DNA of 64,000 bases from Roseomonas sp. HF4 (GTDB lineage Bacteria > Pseudomonadota > Alphaproteobacteria > Acetobacterales > Acetobacteraceae). The DNA is taken from assembly GCF_005222755.1 (NCBI RefSeq), contig NZ_STGD01000007.1:124001-188000 (forward strand). The letters run 5' to 3'. This document shows, piece by piece, positions 1-8,713 of this stretch. Under the pieces are notes generated by a model. The model was given only the letters and a program-made list of their open reading frames with translations. It was not told where the DNA came from and searched no databases. Each line of letters begins with the position of its first letter. Positions within the stretch are counted from its first letter, which is position 1. A program made the translations under genes and the position numbers.

Positions 1-78
1 ATGTGCATCGGGGAAGGCACCAACGAGATCCAGCGCATGATCATCGCCAAGCAGCTGATCGCGCGGAACCCGGCGTGA
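1..78 (+). CDS. Acyl-CoA dehydrogenase, C-terminal fragment (5' end outside window)
   Basis: The first 25 codons read in frame from the window edge to a TGA at 76-78 and contain GEGTNEIQRMIIAKQL. This is the conserved C-terminal motif of the acyl-CoA dehydrogenase family, where the E-G-T-x-E-I-Q stretch sits beside the FAD. The enzyme would oxidise an acyl-CoA to the 2-enoyl-CoA and pass electrons to ETF. The ATG at position 1 is probably an internal Met, since nearly all of the protein lies upstream. The stop overlaps the GTG start of the following CoA-transferase (GTGA), so the two are translationally coupled and belong to one acyl-CoA pathway operon. Substrate cannot be judged from this fragment. 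Confidence 0.85.
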   Translation: MCIGEGTNEIQRMIIAKQLIARNPA

Positions 79-1277
79 CCCTGCCGCTGGCCGGGCTCAG
101 GATCGTCTCGGTCGAGCAGTTCGGCGCCGCGCCCTTCGGGACCATGTACCTCGCCGACCTCGGCGCCGATGTCGTGCGGATCGAGGCGCCGGAGGACGGC
201 TCCGGCATGCCAGGCGACCTCGCGCGCCATACCGGCGAATTCCGCCTGGGCGAGAACGACAGCCATTTCTACCAGACCTTCAACCGCAACAAGCGCGCCA
301 TCACGCTGGACCTGACGCACGACCAGGGTCGCGAGGTGCTGCACCGGCTGGCCGCCCGCGCCGATGCGGTGGCGAACAACCTGCGCGGCGACCTGCCGGC
401 GCGCCTCGGCCTCGATCACGCGGCGCTGTCGGCCGTGAAGCCCGGCATCGTCTGCGTGCACATCTCGGGCTACGGGCGGGTGGGCGAGCGCGCGACCTGG
501 CCGGCCTACGACTACCTCGCCCAGGCCGAGGCCGGGATGATGGCGCTGACCGGCGAGCCCGGCGGGCCGCCGACGCGCCTCGGCGTCTCGCTCATCGACA
601 TGCTGAGCGGCCTGACGGCCGCGGTTGGGCTGCTCGCGGCCGTGATGGGCGCGCGCGCGACGGGACAGGGGCGCGACGTCGATGTCTCGCTCTACGACGT
701 CGCGCTGCACAACCTGAACTACCCCGCGACCTGGTACCTCAACGAAGGCCACGAGGTGCAGCGCCGCCCGCGCGGCGGCCATCCCTTCGCCGTACTCTGC
801 GAGATGCTGCCGACGGCCGACGGCCACGTCTTCGTCATGTGCATGAAGCCCGCCTTCTGGCGCCGCTTCTGCGAGGCGATTGGCCGGCCCGACCTGCCCG
901 TGGACGCGCGTTTCCTCGGCTACGAGGACCGACTTGCGCAGCGTGACGCGCTGATGGCCGAGATCGACCCGGCGATGCGCGCGCACCCCAACGCGCACTG
1001 GGTCGCGGCGCTCGGCGGCAAGGTGCCGGTCGCACCCGTGCTCACGCTCGCCGAGGCGCTGGACAACCCGTATTTCCGCGGCCGCGGCGGCGCGCAGGCG
1101 ACGCCCCACCCTGCGCGCCAGGACTTCGCGCTGGTGGCGAACCCGATCCGTCTGGACGGCGCCGTGCTGCCCGCGCGCGCCGCGCCGGGCTACGGCGCCG
1201 ACACCGAGGGCGTGCTGGCCGAGGCCGGCTACGACGCCGCCGCGGTCGCGGCGCTGCGCGCGGCCGGGGTGGTGTGA
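75..1277 (+). CDS. CaiB/BaiF family CoA-transferase (first of tandem pair)
   Basis: A 400-residue class III CoA-transferase, which moves CoA between carboxylic acids through an aspartyl-CoA thioester. The N-terminal PLAGLRIVSVEQFGAAPF segment and the ADVVRIEAP strand are typical of the family. The catalytic Asp is predicted at residue 175 (SLIDMLSG). I chose the GTG at 75 because it overlaps the preceding stop and starts the family domain directly; the reading frame stays open upstream to position 3, but that stretch is the shadow of the dehydrogenase. Length fits the family (about 380-410). It overlaps a second CoA-transferase, so a heteromeric enzyme such as SmtAB- or BbsEF-type pairs is possible. 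The substrate is unknown. Confidence 0.9.
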   Translation: MTLPLAGLRIVSVEQFGAAPFGTMYLADLGADVVRIEAPEDGSGMPGDLARHTGEFRLGENDSHFYQTFNRNKRAITLDLTHDQGREVLHRLAARADAVANNLRGDLPARLGLDHAALSAVKPGIVCVHISGYGRVGERATWPAYDYLAQAEAGMMALTGEPGGPPTRLGVSLIDMLSGLTAAVGLLAAVMGARATGQGRDVDVSLYDVALHNLNYPATWYLNEGHEVQRRPRGGHPFAVLCEMLPTADGHVFVMCMKPAFWRRFCEAIGRPDLPVDARFLGYEDRLAQRDALMAEIDPAMRAHPNAHWVAALGGKVPVAPVLTLAEALDNPYFRGRGGAQATPHPARQDFALVANPIRLDGAVLPARAAPGYGADTEGVLAEAGYDAAAVAALRAAGVV

Positions 1278-2395
1278 TGAAGCTCGACGGCCTGCGCGTG
1301 TTGGACCTCTCGCTGTTCCTGCCGGGGCCGTACCTGACCACGATGATGGCCGACCACGGCGCGGAGGTGATCAAGCTCGAACCCCCGGGCGGCGAGCCGG
1401 TGCGCCACATCGGCGCGCGCCAGGGCGGCGAGAGCGTCTGGTTCCGCAATACGCACCGCGGCAAGAAGTCGATCCGACTCGACCTCAAGAAGCCCGAGGA
1501 CCTTGCGGCTTTCCTCGATCTCGCCGCGACCTGCGACGTGCTGCTGGAGGCCTTCCGCCCCGGCGTCGTCGACCGCCTCGGCATCGGCTACGCCGCGATC
1601 GCGGCGCGCAATCCGGGGATCGTCTATTGCTCGATCTCCGCCTTCGGCCAGGACGGGCCGGACCGCGACCGCCCGGCGCACGACCTGGCGGTGGAGGCGC
1701 TGGCCGGGACGCTCTCGCTCAACCTCGGGCGCGACGGGCAGCCGACGCACCCGCATGTGCCGATCGCCGACGCGACGGCCTCGCTGCTGGCACTCTCCGG
1801 CATCCTGATGGCGCTGCTCCGGCGGGCGACGACGGGACGCGGCGACCACCTCGACGTCGCGATGCTCGATGCCACGCTTTCCTGGCTGCCGAATGCGACC
1901 GGCACGCTGTTCGGGGAGGGCGCGGCACCGCGCGTCAAGCAGGAACGCCAATGGGGCGGCGGCGCCTTCTACGAGATCTATGCCACGCGCGACGGCCGCC
2001 ACGTCGTGCTCGGCGGGTCGGAGCACAAATTCGTCGAGACGCTGCTGCACGCCCTCGGCCGGCCCGACCTGGTGGAGGCCGCCTCTGGCCCGCCCGGCCC
2101 CGGCCACGAGCCCGCCAAGGCCTTCCTGCGCGAGGTCTTCGCGACGCGCAGCCGCGACGAATGGGAAGCCTGGTTCGCCGGACGCGACGTCTGCTTCGCG
2201 CCGCTGCTCGACCTGCGCGAAGCCGTGGCCCGGCCGCAGGTCGCGGCCCGCGGCATGGTCTGGCGCGACGCGGAGGGCAACCTCCATCTCGGCAACCCGA
2301 TCCGCTTCGCCGAGGAGCCCGCGCGGCCCGACCCCCGCCTGCCGCGCCTCGGCGAGCACACCGCCGAGGTCATCGCCGCCGCGAGGCGCCGTTGA
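1277..2395 (+). CDS. CaiB/BaiF family CoA-transferase (second of tandem pair)
   Basis: A 372-residue class III CoA-transferase. It starts with KLDGLRVLDLSLFLPGPY, the usual N-terminal Rossmann-like strand, and has a predicted catalytic Asp at residue 165 (PIADATAS). ATG 1277 is preferred; it overlaps the upstream stop as TGATG, although an in-frame GTG lies three bases earlier. Both members of the tandem pair keep the nucleophile, so they could act separately or as a heterodimer. The next gene begins inside this one's stop codon. Probable role is activating or transferring CoA to an organic acid imported by the nearby TRAP system; that link is inference from context. Confidence 0.9.
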   Translation: MKLDGLRVLDLSLFLPGPYLTTMMADHGAEVIKLEPPGGEPVRHIGARQGGESVWFRNTHRGKKSIRLDLKKPEDLAAFLDLAATCDVLLEAFRPGVVDRLGIGYAAIAARNPGIVYCSISAFGQDGPDRDRPAHDLAVEALAGTLSLNLGRDGQPTHPHVPIADATASLLALSGILMALLRRATTGRGDHLDVAMLDATLSWLPNATGTLFGEGAAPRVKQERQWGGGAFYEIYATRDGRHVVLGGSEHKFVETLLHALGRPDLVEAASGPPGPGHEPAKAFLREVFATRSRDEWEAWFAGRDVCFAPLLDLREAVARPQVAARGMVWRDAEGNLHLGNPIRFAEEPARPDPRLPRLGEHTAEVIAAARRR

Positions 2396-3717
2396 CGCTG
2401 ACCGAGGGCCTCGTCGCGCTGCTCGCGCGCCCCGTCGCGGCGGCGGACCGCGCGCGCGCGGCGCTGCACGTGCTCGACTGGATCGGCTGCGCCGCGGCCG
2501 GCGCGGCGGAGGAGGCCGGCCCGGTCTTCCGCGCCCATGCCGCGACGGAGCCCGGCCCCGCGCGCATCCTGCTCGGCGGTGGCGCCACCGCACGCATGGC
2601 GGCGCTGGCGAACGGCGCCCTCGGCAACGTGCTGGAGATGGACGACGTGCACCGGGAGGCGATCCTGCACGCCGGCCCGGTCGTCGTGCCCGCGGCGCTC
2701 GCGCTGGCCGCCGCGCACGACGCGCCGGGAGAGGCGCTGCTCGATGCCGTGCTGCGCGGCTACGAGGCCGAGATCCGGCTCGGCCGCGCGCTCGGCCCGG
2801 CGCACTACGCCCGCTTCCACCCCAGTGCGACCTGCGGGCCGTTCGGCGCCGCGGCCGCCTGCGCCTCGCTGCTCGGCCTCGATGCCGCGCGCATGGCCGA
2901 TGCACTCGGCAATGCCGCGTCCGTCGCGGGCGGGCTCTGGCGCTGCCGGCACGAGCCGGGCCTCACGAAGCAGTGGCACACGGCCCATGCCGCGGCGGCC
3001 GGCCTGGAGGCGGCGCTGCTCGCTGCCCAGGGCATGACGGGCCCGCGCGCGATCCTGGAGGGCGCGCAGGGCCTATTCGAGGGCTTCTCCCCCGACGCGC
3101 GGCCCGGGCGCGTGCTCGACGGCGCCGATGCGCCGTGGCTGATCCACGAGACCTCCTTCAAGCCCTGGCCCGCCTGCCGCCACGCCCATCCCGCGATCGA
3201 CGCCGCGCTCCTGCTGCGCGACGGCCTGGCAGGGCAGATGCCGGAGCGGGTCGAAGTCGCCGCCTATGCCGACGCCATCACCTTTTGCGATCGCGCCGAG
3301 CCGCGCAGCACCATCGAGGCCAAGTTCTCGCTGCAGCACGCCGTGGCGGTCGCGCTGCTCGACGGCCCGCCGCCGCTTGCGGCCTTCGCGCCGCAGGGGA
3401 TCGCGCGCGCCGACATCGCGGCGCTGCGCGCGCGCATCTCGGTGCGGGCCGACGCGGCGCTGAGCGCCGCCTATCCGGCGCATTTCGGCGCTGGCGTCGC
3501 GATCCTGCTGCCCGATGGCCAGCGACTCGAGGCGCGTGTCGCCGATGCGCTCGGCGACCCCGAGAATCCGCTCGCGCCCGAGGCGGTCATCGGCAAGGCG
3601 CGCGCGCTGATGGCCCATGCCGGCGTCGCGCCCGCGCGGTCCGAGGCCGCCATCGCCGCGGCGCTCGCCCTTGCCGAAGGCGGCGCCGCGCGCGCCTGCA
3701 ACGACGCCCTGCCCTGA
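2392..3717 (+). CDS. MmgE/PrpD family protein
   Basis: A protein of about 441 residues in the MmgE/PrpD fold, the family of 2-methylcitrate dehydratase and cis-aconitate decarboxylase. Visible landmarks are LEMDDVHR at residues 81-88, where family members carry the conserved D-D near the active site, and SFKPWPACRHAHP with K257, C262 and H264. The start is uncertain: TTG 2392 overlaps the previous stop (TTGA) and gives family-like length, with no ATG nearby. The family acts on hydroxy- or unsaturated polycarboxylic acids. Placement between CoA-transferases and a CoA ligase suggests handling of the free acid before or after CoA activation. A second, clearly divergent paralogue lies at 57978-59366. 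Confidence 0.85.
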   Translation: MTLTEGLVALLARPVAAADRARAALHVLDWIGCAAAGAAEEAGPVFRAHAATEPGPARILLGGGATARMAALANGALGNVLEMDDVHREAILHAGPVVVPAALALAAAHDAPGEALLDAVLRGYEAEIRLGRALGPAHYARFHPSATCGPFGAAAACASLLGLDAARMADALGNAASVAGGLWRCRHEPGLTKQWHTAHAAAAGLEAALLAAQGMTGPRAILEGAQGLFEGFSPDARPGRVLDGADAPWLIHETSFKPWPACRHAHPAIDAALLLRDGLAGQMPERVEVAAYADAITFCDRAEPRSTIEAKFSLQHAVAVALLDGPPPLAAFAPQGIARADIAALRARISVRADAALSAAYPAHFGAGVAILLPDGQRLEARVADALGDPENPLAPEAVIGKARALMAHAGVAPARSEAAIAAALALAEGGAARACNDALP

Positions 3718-3731
3718 CCGGGAGCCCCTCG

Positions 3732-5120
3732 ATGGCCTACGACTACTTCCAGGCGATGGACCATCCGGGCCTGGTGCGCGACCACCCGATCGGCCCCGAC
3801 TTCCCGCGCGCCTTCGCGCAACTGAGCCGCGACGAGCTCCGCGCGCGGCAGGAAGCGGCGCTGCGGCGTGTCCTCGGCTTCGCCTGGCAGGTGCCGTTCT
3901 ACCGGCGGCTCTGGTCGGCCGCCGGCGCGAAGCCGGGCGACATCGGCGGCCTCGACGACCTCGCGTGCCTGCCGGCCTACGACAAGGCGGACCTGATGCG
4001 CTCGGTCGCCGAGCACCCGCCGATCGGCGACTTCCACGGCCGCGACGTCCATCCGCCCGGACAGCGCCCCCCCATCATCATGCATACGACAAGCGGCACG
4101 ACCGGCACGCCGCAGCCGCTGCTCTTCGGCCCGCGCTCGCGGGAGGCGCAGAACCGGCTGCTCGCGCGAATGTACCTGCTGGCCGGCATGACGGAGGAGG
4201 ACGTCGTCCACTCCGTCTACGGCCACGGCATGGTCAATGGCGGGCATTATGTGCGCGAGGCCGTGCTGCATTTCGTCGGCGCGCGCTTCATGTCGGCCGG
4301 CACGGGCGTGGAGACGCGCACGGCGCAGCAGGTTTTCCTGATGCGGGAATTCGGCGCCACCTGCATCGTCGGCTTCGCCGACTACATCCGCCGCCTGGCG
4401 GATGCGGCGCGGGAGGCGGGGCTCGAGCCCGGCCGCGACCTGCCGATCCGCCTGATCTGCGCGCATCTCGGCAGCGAGTCGCAGGCGAGCCTTGGCGCCG
4501 CCTGGGGCGGGGCGCAGGTGTTCGACTGGTACGGCGTCGGCGACACCGGGATCATCGCGGGCGAGGGCCCCGACCGCACCGGCATGCATGTGTACGAGGA
4601 CGCGCACATCCTCGAGATCGTCGACCCCGACACCGGCGCGGCGGTTCCGGAAGGCCGCCTCGGCGACATGGTCTGCACCTGCCTCTTCAAGGACGACATC
4701 TTCCCGATCATCCGCTTCAACACCCATGACGTGACCGAGGAGGTGGCGGGGCCGAACCCGCTCGGCATCCCGTTCCGGCGCATCCGCGGCTTCCTGGGGC
4801 GGTCGGACAACATGGTGAAGCTGCGCGGCATCAACCTGTTCCCGACCGGCATCGGCGCGCTGCTGGTCGAGGCGGCGCCCGGCGCGACCGGCGAATTCCT
4901 CTGCCGCGTCACGCGCACCGACGGCCGCGACGCCATGCGCGTTCACCTGGAGGTCCAGGGCATGCCGCAGGACACGCTGCGCGCGCGGCTCGAGGACCTG
5001 CTCCGCACGCGGCTCGGCGTCGAGGTCGCGGTCGCGCTGGAGGCGCCGGGCGCGCTCGCGGCGCTGACGCAGGTCGAAGCCCGGCAGAAGGCGATCCGCT
5101 TGCTGGACGAGCGGGCGTGA
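3732..5120 (+). CDS. Phenylacetate-CoA ligase-like (PaaK family) AMP-forming ligase
   Basis: A 462-residue adenylate-forming enzyme. The P-loop-like AMP-binding motif TTSGTTGTPQP is at residues 119-129, and the C-terminal part has SDNMVKLRGINLFPTGI, which matches the PaaK-type hinge and A8 region (GRSDDM..RG.NVFP). PaaK-type ligases convert aryl or other carboxylates to acyl-CoA with ATP through an acyl-adenylate. The ATG at 3732 lies 14 nt after the upstream stop behind a GGGAGC stretch. The gene ends inside the next gene's GTG start. Together with the CoA-transferases it gives this operon two routes to CoA activation. The acid substrate is not identifiable. Confidence 0.85.
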   Translation: MAYDYFQAMDHPGLVRDHPIGPDFPRAFAQLSRDELRARQEAALRRVLGFAWQVPFYRRLWSAAGAKPGDIGGLDDLACLPAYDKADLMRSVAEHPPIGDFHGRDVHPPGQRPPIIMHTTSGTTGTPQPLLFGPRSREAQNRLLARMYLLAGMTEEDVVHSVYGHGMVNGGHYVREAVLHFVGARFMSAGTGVETRTAQQVFLMREFGATCIVGFADYIRRLADAAREAGLEPGRDLPIRLICAHLGSESQASLGAAWGGAQVFDWYGVGDTGIIAGEGPDRTGMHVYEDAHILEIVDPDTGAAVPEGRLGDMVCTCLFKDDIFPIIRFNTHDVTEEVAGPNPLGIPFRRIRGFLGRSDNMVKLRGINLFPTGIGALLVEAAPGATGEFLCRVTRTDGRDAMRVHLEVQGMPQDTLRARLEDLLRTRLGVEVAVALEAPGALAALTQVEARQKAIRLLDERA

Positions 5121-6349
5121 CGCGCGACGAATGCCTCGCCGCCATCGCGGCGCGCGACGGCGCGGTGCACGCGGTCTGGCACCTCGACCCGGTGGCGACC
5201 GGCGGCGCCGGCCCGCTTGCCGGCGTGCCGGTGCTGGTGAAGGACAACATCGCCGTCGCCGGCATGCCCTGGACGGCCGGCCTTGCCGCCCATCGCGACC
5301 GGATCGCGGGGCAGGACGCGCCCTGCGTCGCCGCGCTGCGCACCGCCGGCGCGATCATCCTCGGCAAGGTCGCGTTGCACGAGGGCGCGCTCGGCGCCAC
5401 GACATCGGCGCCTCGGCGCTGCGACAACCCGCTGGCGCCGGGCTTCACGCCGGGCGGTTCGTCGGGCGGCTCGGGGGCGGCGGTCGCCGCGGGCTTCGCG
5501 CCGCTCGCCATCGGCACGGACACCATGGGCTCGGTCCGCATCCCGGCGGCCTATTGCGGCGTCGTCGGCTTCAAGCCCACGGCCGGGCTGGTCGGCCGCA
5601 GCCTCGTCACGCCGCTCTCGTCCACGCTCGACACGGTGGGCATGGTCGCGCGCACGCTCCGCGAGGCGGCGCTCGGCCTCGCGGCCATGGTGACGCCGGA
5701 CGCGGCGGATCCCGGCTGGATCCCGGCGCCGGCCGGCTGGACCGCGCGGCCCGGGGCCGCGGCCGACCTCCGCATGCTGCGCCTCGGCCTGCCGGCCCCG
5801 GCCTGGGATGCGCCGATGGAGGTGGGCCTGCGCGATTCGGTCGAGGCGGTCCTCGACCGCCTGCGCGCGTCCGGCGCGACGCTCGAACGCATCGCGATGC
5901 CGGGCTGGCTGCCGCGCGCCGCACGTCGCGCCGGGCTTCTCGTGACCGAGGCCGAGGCCGCGCTCGACCACGCCGCGATAATCGACGATCCGGCAGCGGC
6001 AAGCGAGGGCTTCCGCGCCGCGCTCCGCTACGGCCGCGATGCCGGCGCGATCCGCCTGGCACGCGCCTTCCGCGTGCTGGCGGAGGCGCGCTCCGCCGCG
6101 CTGCGCGCGCTGGCGACATGCGACGTGCTGCTGATGCCGACGGCGCCGCAGCGCGCCTTCGCGCATGGCGCGCCGGTGCCCGACGACCAGGCGGACTTCA
6201 CCGCGCTGGCCAATATCGCGGGCCTGCCGGCGATCTCGTTTCCCTGCGCGGCGCCGGATGGCGGGCTGCCGGGGTCGCTGCAACTGGTCGGGCCGGCCTG
6301 GTCGGAGGCGCGCCTCGTCGCGATCGCCGAGGCGATCAGCGCGCCCTGA
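5117..6349 (+). CDS. Amidase signature family hydrolase
   Basis: A 410-residue amidase with the Ser-cisSer-Lys triad in place: K42 (VKDN), cis-Ser S115 in PGGSSGGS, and nucleophile S139 in GTDTMGSVRIP. The residue just before the nucleophile's glycine is Met where most family members have Gly (GGSIR). The family hydrolyses amide bonds, and GatA, AtzF and aryl-amidases share this core. GTG 5117 overlaps the upstream stop (GTGA), so it is coupled to the ligase. It may release an acid from an amide for the ligase; this is inference. The 3' end overlaps the convergent enoyl-CoA hydratase by 14 nt. Confidence 0.9.
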   Translation: MTRDECLAAIAARDGAVHAVWHLDPVATGGAGPLAGVPVLVKDNIAVAGMPWTAGLAAHRDRIAGQDAPCVAALRTAGAIILGKVALHEGALGATTSAPRRCDNPLAPGFTPGGSSGGSGAAVAAGFAPLAIGTDTMGSVRIPAAYCGVVGFKPTAGLVGRSLVTPLSSTLDTVGMVARTLREAALGLAAMVTPDAADPGWIPAPAGWTARPGAAADLRMLRLGLPAPAWDAPMEVGLRDSVEAVLDRLRASGATLERIAMPGWLPRAARRAGLLVTEAEAALDHAAIIDDPAAASEGFRAALRYGRDAGAIRLARAFRVLAEARSAALRALATCDVLLMPTAPQRAFAHGAPVPDDQADFTALANIAGLPAISFPCAAPDGGLPGSLQLVGPAWSEARLVAIAEAISAP

Positions 6350-7124
6350 AGCGCGGCGGGCGCTTCTCCAGGAACGCTGCGTAGCCCTCGCGGAAATCCT
6401 CGCCGGCGAAGCCGTCGGCAAAGAGCGCGGCGAGGTCCGGCGTCTCCTGCAGCGCGCCGTCGGCGATCGCGCCCACCATGCGCTTGATGTCGCGCAGCGC
6501 AGGGCGCGACAGCGCGGCCAGGCCGGCGGCGGTGTCCGAGACCGTGGCCTCCAGCGCCTCCGGCGGGACCACGCGCTGCACGAGCCCGATCCGCTCCGCT
6601 TCCTCCGCGCCCACCATGCGGGCGGAGAACAGCATGTCCTTGGCCCGCGCCGCGCCCACGGCGCGCACCAGGCGCAGCGTGTCGCCATGGCTGTAGATGA
6701 GGCCGAGCCGCGCCGGCGTGACGGCGAAGCGCGCATCGGAGGCCGCGACGCGGAGGTCGCAGGCCAACGCCAGCGCGACGCCGCCGCCGACGCAGGCGCC
6801 GCGGATCGCGGCGATCGCGGGCTTGGGGAAGGCGGCCAGCGCCTCGACCGCGTCGCGGATCGCGGCATTGGTCGCGGCGACGGCGGCGGCGTCGCGATAG
6901 GCGTCCTCGAACTCCGCGATGTCGGCGCCGGCGCAGAAATGCCCGCCCGTGCCGGTCACGACAAGCAATGCGACCGCGTCGTCCGCGGCGACGCGCGCCA
7001 GCAGCGCCGGCATCGCCGTCCACATCGCGCGGCTCATGGCGTTGCGCCGGTCGGCGCGATCGAGCAGCAGCGTCGCCACAGGACCCTCGCGCAGCAGGCG
7101 GATGGGGGCGTCCCCGATGCTCAT
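6336..7124 (-). CDS. Enoyl-CoA hydratase/isomerase (crotonase) family
   Basis: A 262-residue crotonase-fold protein. Oxyanion-hole segments are HFCAGADI and GACVGGGVALALACDLRVA. Where classical hydratases have a catalytic Glu (P-E-x-x-L-G), this one reads TPARLGL, and the other Glu is not obvious, so the reaction may be isomerisation, hydrolysis or something else rather than standard hydration. The ATG at 7124 lies inside a TGTACGGACA operator-like site, so expression may be repressed together with the divergent TRAP operon. It is the only leftward gene in the first 13 kb and converges on the amidase. It probably acts on the enoyl-CoA made by the acyl-CoA dehydrogenase. Confidence 0.88.
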   Translation of the reverse strand: MSIGDAPIRLLREGPVATLLLDRADRRNAMSRAMWTAMPALLARVAADDAVALLVVTGTGGHFCAGADIAEFEDAYRDAAAVAATNAAIRDAVEALAAFPKPAIAAIRGACVGGGVALALACDLRVAASDARFAVTPARLGLIYSHGDTLRLVRAVGAARAKDMLFSARMVGAEEAERIGLVQRVVPPEALEATVSDTAAGLAALSRPALRDIKRMVGAIADGALQETPDLAALFADGFAGEDFREGYAAFLEKRPPRFRAR

Positions 7125-7134
7125 GTCCGTACAA
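7123..7134. promoter_or_regulatory. Candidate HutC-type operator, copy 1
   Basis: ATGTCCGTACAA, a TGT-N4-ACA palindrome core, sits between the divergent enoyl-CoA hydratase and TRAP operon and includes the first base of the hydratase ATG. Its reverse complement recurs at 10950-10961 before the MaoC/GntR genes. Only two copies were noticed by eye. Being an operator of the HutC-type regulator at 11499 is inference. Confidence 0.5.
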
Positions 7135-7190
7135 AGCCCTTGCCGGTCTGGGGGACCCATGCTGCACTCCCGCGCAACGAACCCTGGGGG

Positions 7191-8189
7191 ATGACCATGA
7201 AGCGTCGCGATGTGCTCACCGCCGCGGGGGCGCTCGGCGCCGGGATCGCGGCCCGCCCGGCCTCGGCGCAGCAGCTGCGCTGGGATGTCTCGCTGCCCTG
7301 GGGGCCGAACGAGTTCCACACCCTGAACGCCCAGCGCTTCGGGCGCGAGGTGGCGCAGCTCACGAACAACGCGCTGCAGCTCACGGTCCATCCCGGCGGT
7401 TCGCTCGGCGTGCGCGCCAACGAGACGGTGCGCGCCGTCGGCGACGGCGTCGTGCCCATGGCCGAATTCGCGGCCTTCCAGAACGTGGGCGACCTGCCGC
7501 TGCTCGGCATCGAGAGCATCCCCTTCCTCATCGCCGACTACGACCAGCTCAAGATCATGCACGAGCTGGTGCGGCCGGCCTGGGAGCGCGAGCTCGAGCG
7601 GCGCAACCAGATCGTCCTGTATATCGTGCCCTGGCCGACGCAGAACTTCTACTTCAAGCGCCCGATCCAGGCGGCGGCCGATCTGCGCGGCATCCGGATG
7701 CGCACCTACGACCGCGTGACGGCCGAGATGGTAAGCCGCCTTGGCATGGTGCCGCAGCAGCTGACCAGCCCGGACGTGGTGCCGGCGCTGGCCTCGGGGC
7801 GCGTCGATGCCGTGATGACGTCCGGCACTACGGCGGTCGCGCAACGCTACTGGGAATTCCTCAAGCACGCCTACACGACCAACCACCTCTGGGCGAGCAA
7901 CCTCATGGTGGTCGGCACAGACTCCTGGCGCCGCCTGCCGGAGGCGCAGCGCAACGCCGTGCGCGACCTCGCGAAGCGGCTCGAGCCCGAGTTCTGGACC
8001 GTCTCCAAGGGCGAGCACGAGGCCCGCATGGCCGACCTGCGCGGCCATGGCATGACGGTCGAGGCACCCTCGGCCGGGCTGGTGCGCGCCATGCGCGAGG
8101 CGACGGCCGGCATGACCGACGACTTCGTCCGCGCCAACCCTGCCGCCGGGCCTATCATCGCCGAGTTCCGCCGCCGCGTCGGCTCGTGA
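7191..8189 (+). CDS. dctP: TRAP transporter substrate-binding protein (DctP family)
   Basis: A 332-residue periplasmic receptor. The N-terminus has KRRDVLT followed by a hydrophobic stretch and a predicted cut after ASA at residue 26, a Tat-like signal. The mature part follows the DctP fold, with the LRGIRMRTYDR segment matching the LKGLKIR-type strand carrying the Arg that salt-bridges substrate carboxylates. ATG 7191 follows CTGGGGG closely; ATG 7197 is an alternative start. It precedes both membrane subunits in the usual P-Q-M order. It should bind an organic acid in the periplasm and deliver it to DctQM, driven by the sodium gradient. Confidence 0.92.
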   Translation: MTMKRRDVLTAAGALGAGIAARPASAQQLRWDVSLPWGPNEFHTLNAQRFGREVAQLTNNALQLTVHPGGSLGVRANETVRAVGDGVVPMAEFAAFQNVGDLPLLGIESIPFLIADYDQLKIMHELVRPAWERELERRNQIVLYIVPWPTQNFYFKRPIQAAADLRGIRMRTYDRVTAEMVSRLGMVPQQLTSPDVVPALASGRVDAVMTSGTTAVAQRYWEFLKHAYTTNHLWASNLMVVGTDSWRRLPEAQRNAVRDLAKRLEPEFWTVSKGEHEARMADLRGHGMTVEAPSAGLVRAMREATAGMTDDFVRANPAAGPIIAEFRRRVGS

Positions 8190-8713
8190 TCCGCGCGGCG
8201 CTGCGCGCCACCGACGCGGCCTGCTTTGCCGGCGCTGCCGTGGCCGCCGTCGCGGCCGCGGCGCTGGCGGCGATGCTGATCGCCGAGGTGGTGCTGACCT
8301 ATTTCTTCGCGACCTCCCAGCCCTGGGTGATCGAATACGCGATCTACCTGCAGGCCATGATCCTGTTCTGCGGCTCCGGCTGGGCGCTGCGCCAGGGCGG
8401 ACATATCCGCGTGGCCGTGCTGCTGCATGCCCTGCCGCCGCGGCTCGCGCGCGCGCTCGACATGCTCGGCACCGCCTTCGCCATCGGCACGCTCGGCTTC
8501 CTGACGCGGGTGATGTGGCTGCAATGGTGGCGCAGCGTGGAGCTCGGCTCGATCTCCTTCTATCCCATGGGCACACCGGTCTGGGTGCCGCAGGGGCTGC
8601 TGACGCTCGGCATCACGCTGCTGCTGCTGGCCTTCGTCGCGCGGCTGGTCCGGCTGCTGGCGCATGAGGCGCCGGACCTCGGCGCCGGCCTTGCCGGGGG
8701 CGGCCACGAATGA
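8186..8713 (+). CDS. dctQ: TRAP transporter small permease (DctQ family)
   Basis: A 175-residue membrane protein with four predicted helices (about residues 12-37, 50-65, 90-108 and 130-150). The segment SGWALRQGGHIRVAVLL matches the DctQ signature in which a conserved Gly-His-Ile/Val motif follows helix 2. GTG 8186 overlaps the receptor stop (GTGA), and the gene ends in an ATGA overlap with DctM. It partners the large permease in the inner membrane. The length is normal for the family. Confidence 0.9.
   Translation: MIRAALRATDAACFAGAAVAAVAAAALAAMLIAEVVLTYFFATSQPWVIEYAIYLQAMILFCGSGWALRQGGHIRVAVLLHALPPRLARALDMLGTAFAIGTLGFLTRVMWLQWWRSVELGSISFYPMGTPVWVPQGLLTLGITLLLLAFVARLVRLLAHEAPDLGAGLAGGGHE

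Noticed and set aside
3-74. Extension of the first CoA-transferase upstream to position 5 or earlier
   Set aside because: The stretch is the out-of-frame shadow of the acyl-CoA dehydrogenase C-terminus; the family domain begins right at GTG 75.
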